Below are positions 58,304-64,000 of a stretch of DNA of 64,000 nucleotides, in pieces (positions within the stretch are counted from its first letter, which is position 1; every line of letters begins with the position of its first letter). A program made the position numbers and the translations under genes. Source of the stretch: Nostoc sp. FACHB-892 (GTDB lineage: Bacteria; Cyanobacteriota; Cyanobacteriia; Cyanobacteriales; Nostocaceae); NCBI RefSeq assembly GCF_014698795.1, contig NZ_JACJTR010000006.1:124001-188000 (forward strand). The letters are read 5' to 3'. The notes under the pieces are model-generated. The model was not told where the DNA came from. It worked only from the letters and a program-made list of their open reading frames with translations, and ran no database searches.

Positions 58304-58377
58304 GGGGTCTTTAAATATAGCTGACCCCATTTGAATGTAATTGGTTTTATGGTCAGGGTCTTTATATGGGCTGACCC
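58304..58377. repeat. Duplicated GGGGTC-GACCCC hairpin
   Basis: GGGGTC (58304-58309) with GACCCC (58323-58328), then CAGGGTC (58355-58360) with GACCCCG (58373-58379); both copies share GGGTCTTTA and GCTGACCCC. Two near-identical stem-loops 52 bases apart. Confidence 0.7.
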
Positions 58378-58586
58378 CGTTTCAACGATTTCTAGTTTCT
58401 CAGAAATTTTTGCTTTTTGAGATTTCCTAATAATTTTTTTATTTTTTCTCTTTTGATATTTTCATCTTCATCAAAGCCTTAATAAATGTGAAGAATATAA
58501 AGATATATAAAAAGAAAGTAATAAAAAAATAACCACTAAAATTTCTCCCTTCAGGAATTAGAATTTTTACCCGATTGGGTGCTTCG

Positions 58587-58844
58587 TTACCGACGCTGTT
58601 CCCAGCGCCAGAGGAAGACCATTAGGGCAACGATTCCTAATTGGAGAGCTAAACTTGGTATTGCACTCTCAAGATTGCGTCCGGCAAGCACTTGGAAGAA
58701 AAAGACAAATGCGCCAATTGAGCCAGAAGCAGCGAAAGCAATGTAAATAAATTGTCTGAAGCCGCGATAAGGAGCGGCAATTTCTGCTTTGAGGCTGGCG
58801 TATTGTTCAGGGTTAAGGCGATTTTTGCGATTTTGATCTACCAT
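58587..58844 (-). CDS. DUF3493 family membrane protein
   Basis: 85 residues, ATG. RLNPEQYASLKAEIAAPYRG and FRQFIYIAFAASGSIGAFVF are the DUF3493 pattern; two membrane spans (about 31-52 and 60-78). Plant relatives (LPA3-type) help photosystem II accumulate; a similar role is inferred only. Divergent from the tRNA gene, with 33 bases between. Confidence 0.8.
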   Translation of the reverse strand: MVDQNRKNRLNPEQYASLKAEIAAPYRGFRQFIYIAFAASGSIGAFVFFFQVLAGRNLESAIPSLALQLGIVALMVFLWRWEQRR

Positions 58845-58877
58845 GATTAAATCATGTTATACTCTTAGATTGTGTAC

Positions 58878-58949
58878 GCCGATGTGGCTCAGTGGTAGAG
58901 CAGCTGATTCGTAATCAGCAGGCCGTGGGTTCAAATCCCATCATCGGCT
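58878..58949 (+). tRNA. tRNA-Thr (CGU)
   Basis: 72 bases forming a full cloverleaf: acceptor arms GCCGATG/CATCGGC, D-arm GCTCAGTGGTAGAGC, anticodon arm GCTGA-TTCGTAA-TCAGC with anticodon CGT, and T-arm GTGGG-TTCAAAT-CCCAT. It decodes ACG. The CCA is not encoded. Confidence 0.97.
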
Positions 58950-59278
58950 TTGATGAAAGTATTGCTCAATAGTCAAGTTTGACACAAATCATGTACAGTG
59001 ACTAATTATTTGTCGTTGTGACAAATTATTGTCATCAAATCTAGATTATGACTGATGATGGTGATTATGTGACAGTGCCAGGAATTCAGGTATTTACTAC
59101 TAATTCGGGAGCGTAGGCGTTGGCATAGCCTCTCGTAGAAAAGCCCGTCGCAGACATCGCCGCAGCTAAAAATCAAAGCAAACTTGAGCTTCCAGGCAAC
59201 TTTCGTGATGTAGCAAAGACACCCAGATTTTTATATGGCGATCGCATCCTCGATATAACAAAATGTTGGCGACAAAAA
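58950..59278. other. Region after tRNA-Thr with dispersed repeat, no gene
   Basis: About 330 bases with a GCGTAGGCGTTGGCATAGCC segment (59110-59130) and CCCGTCGCAGACATCGCC, text that recurs at 60463-60562. No copy of the tRNA 3' end was found, so no attachment site is evident. Confidence 0.5.
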
Positions 59279-59309
59279 GATCCCCGACTTTTCTAAAAAG
59301 TCGGGGATC
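59279..59309 (-). terminator. Perfect 14-bp stem terminator
   Basis: GATCCCCGACTTTT (59279-59292) and its exact reverse complement (59296-59309) with a three-base loop; on the minus strand it is followed by TTTTTG, fitting a terminator for the 59339-59548 frame. A GGGGATC stem of this kind may also be a dispersed repeat. Confidence 0.75.
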
Positions 59310-59338
59310 TGATTTCTTGTTTAAGTAGGTGTGGATTA

Positions 59339-59548
59339 TTATTGCAGCAGAGGAGTTGTGCCATTACCGTTAGTTGACGCATTCGCAATTGCAGCTTGAG
59401 TAGGTTGAGTAGTAAGAACCGCTACAACTGGAGTAACCTTTGAACTATGTTGTTTACTTCGTCTTCGATTAGAGCCGCCAGCTTTGGAATACTCCATACT
59501 GTTTCTGCCGTAGACAGTTGCAACTCCACTTAGCATTCGTTCAGACAT
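59339..59548 (-). CDS. Small protein of unknown function, uncertain
   Basis: 69 residues, ATG, no visible Shine-Dalgarno. Arg/Lys-rich middle (NRRRSKQHSSK) and Thr/Ala/Asn-rich end. No family recognised. Support comes only from the well-placed terminator 30 bases after its stop, so it may not be a real gene. Confidence 0.35.
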   Translation of the reverse strand: MSERMLSGVATVYGRNSMEYSKAGGSNRRRSKQHSSKVTPVVAVLTTQPTQAAIANASTNGNGTTPLLQ

Positions 59549-59658
59549 TTCGGATAGAGCTTTTCCCGCAATTCTAGATGCTGCTTGATATAATGTAATC
59601 GCTGATATTAAAACTATTTAAATTATTACTTTATTCTTCTAAGTTCATAGTCAAATTT

Positions 59659-60435
59659 ATGAGCCGAGCTAATAATAACAAACATGAGAATTATGAAATT
59701 CTTAATTTAATTGGATATGGTTTAGCTAAATTTGATATGGATTTTGTTAGAGAATTTAGTTTTAAAACTAAGCAAGAGTTTTTTCTTTATCTTGTAAACA
59801 CTGGTATTGCTAAAACTGTAGGGACAATAAAAAATAGACAAGATTTATTTGATCCTTTTTTTGATAATGCAAGAAAAGGATGGTGGCAAAAGGGAAATAC
59901 ATATATTCATCGGAAAATACTAATTGATTCCCTTTTTGGTTCAGAAAATTATAAATCTTATGCAAATATTATCAAACTCTACTTACATAAAAAAATCAGT
60001 AGTATAGACACTATAAATGCGAAACCTATAAGCCCTATTTTAAAGAGCAAATTTAAGCAACTACAAGATACTGGGAAAGCAGCAGAACTGTTTTTTATAC
60101 AAAATTATCAAAGTATCCACGAATTTAAAGATGGTTTTTTAGAAGATGCCCGAACGTTTGGAGATGGCTACGATTTTCAAGTAGATGTTTTCCAAAAAGC
60201 ATTTTTAGCTGAAATAAAAGGTATTAAATCTAATTATGGTAGTGTAAGATTAACAAATAATGAATTTTGGAAGGCGCAGGAATATAAAAATGATTATGCT
60301 CTTGTCGTCGTAAGTAGTTTGGAAGATGTTCCAAAGTTTAGTATTATTTTTGATCCTGTAAGCAAAATGAATTTTACAAGAAACATTATATTACAAAGAC
60401 AAATAACTTTTAATTCTAAATCTTTTACTTGGTAA
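59659..60435 (+). CDS. DUF3883-type putative nuclease
   Basis: 258 residues, ATG, markedly AT-rich compared with neighbours. The C-terminal half follows the DUF3883 pattern: GKAAELFF, GDGYDFQVD (about 168-176), FLAEIKG (182-188), RLTNNEFWKA (197-206), YALVVVSSL and FDPVSKM. Asp172 with Glu185-x-Lys187 fits the PD-(D/E)XK nuclease core. Such domains occur in restriction and anti-phage proteins. The N-terminal half (1-130, Lys-rich) is not recognised and may bind DNA. No methylase or helicase partner lies nearby, so the gene is an orphan; composition and flanking repeats suggest horizontal gain. Confidence 0.7.
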   Translation: MSRANNNKHENYEILNLIGYGLAKFDMDFVREFSFKTKQEFFLYLVNTGIAKTVGTIKNRQDLFDPFFDNARKGWWQKGNTYIHRKILIDSLFGSENYKSYANIIKLYLHKKISSIDTINAKPISPILKSKFKQLQDTGKAAELFFIQNYQSIHEFKDGFLEDARTFGDGYDFQVDVFQKAFLAEIKGIKSNYGSVRLTNNEFWKAQEYKNDYALVVVSSLEDVPKFSIIFDPVSKMNFTRNIILQRQITFNSKSFTW

Positions 60436-60462
60436 TCTAAGTATTATTCATTATATATTGTG

Positions 60463-60562
60463 GCGATGTCTACGACGGGCTACGCCTACGCACATTTTCG
60501 ACAACCAGAAAAATTTACGCTGTTTTGGGTTGATATGCGTAGTTTACCGCCGTAGGCATCGC
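60463..60562. repeat. Imperfect inverted repeat after the nuclease gene
   Basis: GCGATGTCTACGACGG (60463-60478) faces CCGCCGTAGGCATCGC (60547-60562), two mismatches that allow G.U pairs. Text in between (GGGCTACGCCTACGC) is related to 59110-59160 on the other side of the gene. Confidence 0.7.
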
Positions 60563-60587
60563 TCCTCTAAATAAAAACCTTTAAATA

Positions 60588-61631
60588 TTACTCAAACTCA
60601 GTTTCGCAAAAAGCTTTTAACAAATTAATACAATTAGCGATCGCTCCTAAATGAGCAATTTCATATCCATGTGTATTTTGTGTGGGAAATGCCAAACAAG
60701 CAGCACGCCCAATATGCCCAAATTTCATCGCAATTGAAGCATCGCTACCAAACCCACTCAGAGTTGTTAACTGCACTGGCATATTGAGTTGCTTGGCACT
60801 ATAGCGCAGTTGTCCATTTAACCCCTCATCATATATCCCATAAGCATCTTGAGATAAAAGTACAGGACTTTCCCCATCTTTAACAGGATATTCCTCAGAT
60901 AATGGACAAATTTCTAAAGCAATCAAGGCATCCAAACGCTGATTTTGGGTGAAAAATAGCGCCCCAATTGCTCCCACTTCTTCTTTTGCTGAAGCCACCA
61001 GATAAACATCAACAACTGGCTGTTTCAGGTTCTCAGCCAAAGCGAGCAAAATCGCCACAGAGGCTTTGTTATCCAAAGTGTAACCAGCAATATGATCCTT
61101 TAACCGAATTGGACGCTTGCGATGCTTGCCGATTACCATTCTAGTTCCAGGTCGAATGCCAGCTGCTTCTAATTCAGCCGTAGTGAGCTTCGTTTCAATC
61201 CAGGCATTTTCCCACTTAACAGTGGTATCTTCCTGCTGCACTTTCTGGGGCGATTCATGGGAAACATGGCGGGAACCAAAGCTGAGAATACCGTTAATGG
61301 TTTCGTTATCTCCGAGTAAATCGACAACGCCTTCGCCATAAACCCACGGGAAAGAACCGCCGAGTTTGCGGACTTCCACACGACCTTCATCAGCGATATT
61401 CTTGACAATTGCGCCAATTTCGTCTTTATGTGCGGTGATAGCAATCGCTCTGTCTGAGCTTTTCCCTGGAATCTTGGCAATAATATTATCGGCGCGATCG
61501 CACCATACTTCTACACCCAGTGCTGCAAATCGTTGCATCAACAACTGGTTAATCTCAGCTTCTACACCACTAGGAGAATGGTGCATGATTAATTCTTCAA
61601 TAATTTCAAATAAGCGATCGTAATCCCACAT
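60588..61631 (-). CDS. M42 family metallopeptidase
   Basis: 347 residues from ATG 61631 (MWDYDRLFEIIEELIMHHSP); the frame opens at TTG 61655. Metal and catalytic motifs of M42 aminopeptidases are present: ITAHKDEIG (His68), GYTLDNKASV, SAKEEVGAIGA (catalytic Glu pair) and ALEICPLSEE. It is a large self-compartmentalising aminopeptidase or endoglucanase-like enzyme in the cytoplasm. A possible Gln-rich insertion is absent; length is normal. Confidence 0.9.
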   Translation of the reverse strand: MWDYDRLFEIIEELIMHHSPSGVEAEINQLLMQRFAALGVEVWCDRADNIIAKIPGKSSDRAIAITAHKDEIGAIVKNIADEGRVEVRKLGGSFPWVYGEGVVDLLGDNETINGILSFGSRHVSHESPQKVQQEDTTVKWENAWIETKLTTAELEAAGIRPGTRMVIGKHRKRPIRLKDHIAGYTLDNKASVAILLALAENLKQPVVDVYLVASAKEEVGAIGALFFTQNQRLDALIALEICPLSEEYPVKDGESPVLLSQDAYGIYDEGLNGQLRYSAKQLNMPVQLTTLSGFGSDASIAMKFGHIGRAACLAFPTQNTHGYEIAHLGAIANCINLLKAFCETEFE

Positions 61632-61668
61632 CAATACAGTTAGTTTAATTTTCAACCGTTATATGAGA

Positions 61669-62691
61669 CTATTGTGCATCAACAACCCGATCGGCTAATA
61701 CAAGTGCTGACCTTTTTTGTTGACGCTTCAGCACTCCTACCGCACCAAATGCACCAACCGCTAAAATCCCCAAGTTTATTGCAGGTTCAGGGACAGACTT
61801 AGCCTCAATCGCTGCTAGGGCAGTATCTGCTATCACCTTATGAGCAGCAGTAGTTGGATGGAAATCGTCCCAGAAGAGAAACTTGTTGTTACCTGGGTCA
61901 CATATATCTAGTCTAGATAGACAAGACTCGGTTACATTCGTAAAACCTAATGCACTTGTCTGATTAAATAAAGAAAAAGTATCAATAGGGATGATATTGA
62001 GATTTGGGTTTTGACTCAAAGCAGTAACAGTTTGTACTAAACCCAAGTTAAACTCACTAGTCGATTTACTAAGGGTTGCAGGGTTGCGATCGTCAATTGT
62101 AGCTGCTGGTATCTGTCCCAAATCTGACAAGTTAAACACCAAAATATTTTTCGCGCCGATTCCTACTAGAGTATTCAACGCCAGAGATATATTATTGATT
62201 GGCGTGGTAGAGTCTTCGGGGTTAGGAAAAAGAAAATCATTTGCACCTCCCCACAATGTGTAAAGTGCATCTGGGTTAGCAGTTTGGTTATTTGCTTGCA
62301 GAGTTCCAGCAAAACCAAGGACTTGTTGGAGTACTCCTGGTAAATTTGGATCGGGAACAAGAGCATTACCTAAACCAGAGCTAGCACCACCGAAAGCAAA
62401 GTTTATCCCTTGTGTAGAAGGTGTGGAAGGAATAGTACTTAATAAAGTAGGCTTTAACCCTAGCTGATCTCCAAGATAATCTATCCAGAGTGGCCCATCG
62501 GAAAAACGTCCTTCAAAGTAAGGTGGGCTTTGAGGGAACGTTCCTCCAGTAGCATTATATATATTGCCTGTATCGGAAAGACTATCGCCAAATACATAAA
62601 GCTGATCAAAATCAAAACTCGCAGCTGAGGCTTTGGTTGGCAACATGAAAGATAAGAGAACAAATCCTGCTGCTACAGCTTGTTTTTTCAT
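61669..62691 (-). CDS. Secreted GDSL/SGNH esterase with PEP-CTERM signal
   Basis: 340 residues, ATG. Signal peptide 1-23 (ends KASA). SGNH blocks: I YVFGDSLSDTGN (nucleophile Ser), II FAFGGASSG, III GGANDF, V DDFHPTTAAHK. It is a lipolytic or acyl esterase exported from the cell. The C-terminus SVPEPAINLGILAVGAFGAV plus GVLKRQQKRS is a PEP-CTERM sorting tail. It ends 37 bases before the M42 gene start on the same strand. Confidence 0.9.
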   Translation of the reverse strand: MKKQAVAAGFVLLSFMLPTKASAASFDFDQLYVFGDSLSDTGNIYNATGGTFPQSPPYFEGRFSDGPLWIDYLGDQLGLKPTLLSTIPSTPSTQGINFAFGGASSGLGNALVPDPNLPGVLQQVLGFAGTLQANNQTANPDALYTLWGGANDFLFPNPEDSTTPINNISLALNTLVGIGAKNILVFNLSDLGQIPAATIDDRNPATLSKSTSEFNLGLVQTVTALSQNPNLNIIPIDTFSLFNQTSALGFTNVTESCLSRLDICDPGNNKFLFWDDFHPTTAAHKVIADTALAAIEAKSVPEPAINLGILAVGAFGAVGVLKRQQKRSALVLADRVVDAQ

Positions 62692-63095
62692 ATTTTTTTA
62701 CCCATGATATTTTTTAATTTGTTTAAAAGTGTAATGAAAGGGCGATAGTCTGACGACTTATCTAGGACTTACGCAAAACTACAGGCGGTAGGGGCAATAC
62801 CCTGCGGGAAGCCGCTGACGCTCCTTCTCTGCGAGACGCTACGCGAACGTCGCTACCGCTTCGCTAATGCGTCTACATGAATTGCCCCTACGTGACTTAC
62901 TTCAAAACTAAGTACGCCTATTGAGTTAGATTACGCGTTTTACTTAACTATGCACCAAAAATTCATTAAACACGGGTAAAAACGCTGAAAATACTTAGAT
63001 TTACATTTTATTTATAAAAAATAGTTATTTCAAAAAGAAATGGCAAATTTACCACCTTTTAGAAGGTAATTGCTCACTTTTATGATACCGATAGA
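62692..63095. other. Intergenic region with dispersed palindrome
   Basis: About 400 bases; 62788-62891 is the repeat listed separately. The remainder is AT-rich. No ORF recognised. Confidence 0.5.
62788..62891. repeat. G+C-rich dispersed element with 11-bp terminal inverted repeats
   Basis: GTAGGGGCAAT (62788-62798) and its exact reverse complement (62881-62891) enclose GAAGCCGCTGACGCTCC, CTGCGAGACGCTACGCGAAC and CGCTACCGCTTCGC text. Segments such as GAGACGCTACGCGA recur in this class of genomes. A small non-autonomous mobile element is one reading. Confidence 0.75.
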
Positions 63096-64000
63096 CTAAC
63101 CGCCTTTTAATTTCAAAGCCTCAGTAGCCGACACACCCTCACCCTGACTGCCAAAATACCACAAAGCTGTAGCAGCCTCAGCACGAGTTACTGGTTTTTT
63201 GGGTTGAAACAAAGTCGTATAACCAAACACCCGCCGAATATTCGATTGTTCGCCATTTTGGTAATCAGCCAACACTGCTCTTAAAGCCTTGGGGTCAATT
63301 CGCGCTGCATCTTGGAAACCCCAGGTTTGTTTGACCGCATCTAAGTTAGCAGAGGGTAAAGCTTGGCGAGTATCTAGAGGTAATTTCCACAGCAGCAACT
63401 GTTCCCGCGTTAAGGGTGCATCAGGACGAAACAAAACTACTGTAGAATCTCCAGACAAAGGACTGGGAATTAACCCAGCTTCGGCTAATCCCTGAATTGC
63501 TGGAAAATCAGGGTCTTTTGCAGATACATCACTAAAAACTGGTTGAGTAGTTTCTGATGCCAAGCGAATTTGTTTAGCTGGATTGCTGGCATACATAGCA
63601 TTGTTAGCAGCAATTAGCCAACGAGCATATTCCCGATGTGTAACGATTTTACCGGGTTCAAACTGGTTAGTTGTGGTAGTATTGCTCTTGGTTGCCTCTG
63701 GTTCTATAGATAAAACACCTAATGCAGCCAAGTCTTGGATATATTGCCGCCATTCTTGGGGTGCCTTATTCAGATCGTTGAATTCCTGAGATTCGGCTGT
63801 GGCTGTAGAAGTTGTTTGGTTATTAGCCGTACTTGGTGGCTGTGCTGCCAAATTTGTAGGTTGTACCGGGCCAATGAATTGTGAATCTCCTGGTTGAGGA
63901 ACAGCGTTAGTATTTTCGTTAGGATTTATAGTTTGGGTAGATTGTGCCGTTGTAGTATTATTCGGTACGTAGTCAATCAGTAATTCAGTGGCTGTTTGGG
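63096..64000 (-). CDS. SLH-domain protein, 5' end beyond window
   Basis: At least 300 residues. A TTG lies at 63851, but the frame stays open to the window edge, reading a Gln/Thr/Asn-rich linker (TATELLIDYVPNNTTTAQST and beyond), so the true start is outside. SLH-like segments: WRQYIQDLAALGVLSIEPEA with FEPGKIVTHREYARWLIAAN; FSDVSAKDPDFPAIQGLAEA with FRPDAPLTREQLLLWKLP; and FGYTTLFQPKKPVTRAEAAT. Probably a periplasmic or cell-wall-bound protein. The order linker-then-SLH resembles membrane-anchored cyanobacterial SLH proteins. Confidence 0.85.
   Translation of the reverse strand, partial: QTATELLIDYVPNNTTTAQSTQTINPNENTNAVPQPGDSQFIGPVQPTNLAAQPPSTANNQTTSTATAESQEFNDLNKAPQEWRQYIQDLAALGVLSIEPEATKSNTTTTNQFEPGKIVTHREYARWLIAANNAMYASNPAKQIRLASETTQPVFSDVSAKDPDFPAIQGLAEAGLIPSPLSGDSTVVLFRPDAPLTREQLLLWKLPLDTRQALPSANLDAVKQTWGFQDAARIDPKALRAVLADYQNGEQSNIRRVFGYTTLFQPKKPVTRAEAATALWYFGSQGEGVSATEALKLKGG

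Larger units (their letters stand above)
58094..58586. other. Repeat-rich intergenic region
   Basis: About 490 bases holding six GTAATTC heptamers, the SLH-gene terminator and two copies of a GGGTC...GACCC hairpin, all listed separately. The remaining 58380-58586 is AT-rich with nothing recognised. Confidence 0.6.

Noticed and set aside
58878..60562. Genomic island integrated at tRNA-Thr
   Set aside because: No integrase and no repeat of the tRNA 3' end were found on the far side; only the repeat-bordered nuclease patch is supported.

Overview
The window looks like chromosome from a filamentous, probably heterocyst-forming cyanobacterium of the Nostoc/Anabaena type. The evidence is many HIP1 octamers (GCGATCGC), intergenic heptanucleotide repeats of the CCCAATG and GTCATTTGTCCTTT kinds, a cyanophycin cphB-cphA pair, an RpaB-like regulator, WD40-fused Ser/Thr kinases, PEP-CTERM and SLH proteins, and many small families known mainly from cyanobacteria. 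Most of it is core genome. No prophage, CRISPR array, rRNA operon or intact insertion sequence was seen.

Layout. 0-7.4 kb: a NUDIX gene, a small basic protein, then a leftward run of argH, a small membrane protein, larB, an oligopeptide-type binding lipoprotein, ispF and trmD. 7.4-11.9 kb: a 540-base intergenic stretch with a candidate structured RNA, then cyanophycinase (cphB) and cyanophycin synthetase (cphA), which form the nitrogen-storage polymer module. 11.9-15.3 kb: a tatA/E gene of only 56 codons, a Ser/Thr kinase, cbiT and cdsA. 15.9-20.5 kb: a PEP-CTERM exported protein, an NblB-like HEAT protein, a CBS-pair protein, mutT, a DUF760 protein and a group 2 sigma factor. 21-31 kb: carB, a Dps with a His-type ferroxidase site, a [2Fe-2S] ferredoxin-domain protein, a Uma2-type protein, radA, rpaB and a CCB2/CCB4-like cytochrome b6f assembly factor. 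31-39 kb: an M48-like protein without its zinc ligands, DUF456, DUF2993, an RsuA-type pseudouridine synthase overlapping a RodZ-like HTH protein, malQ, a NUDIX gene and a pentapeptide-repeat/RidA fusion. 39.8-45.4 kb: a signalling cluster of two Ser/Thr kinases (one with a seven-blade WD40 propeller) around a haem-binding-type DUF3365-HAMP sensor, followed by an SDH_sah-type serine protease.

45.4-55.9 kb: a peptidoglycan-binding protein with a 20-unit proline/threonine repeat tail, an unknown membrane protein with a voltage-sensor-like helix, and the rimP-nusA-ylxR-infB translation/transcription operon followed by small cyanobacterial proteins. 56.4-64 kb is more accessory: a beta-helix/SLH surface protein, DUF3493, tRNA-Thr(CGU), an AT-rich DUF3883-type putative nuclease bordered by dispersed repeats, an M42 aminopeptidase, a GDSL esterase with a PEP-CTERM sorting signal, and an SLH protein running off the right edge.

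The most interesting unexplained signals are two intergenic stretches with RNA-like nested pairing (upstream of cphB and of the beta-helix/SLH gene), terminator-like hairpins directly in front of the mutT and rimP start codons, the degenerate M48 protein, and the way intergenic repeats have entered coding frames (trmD tail, false N-terminus of cdsA, PTPGxT tail). Function calls rest on recognition of motifs and protein families by eye; no database search was run.
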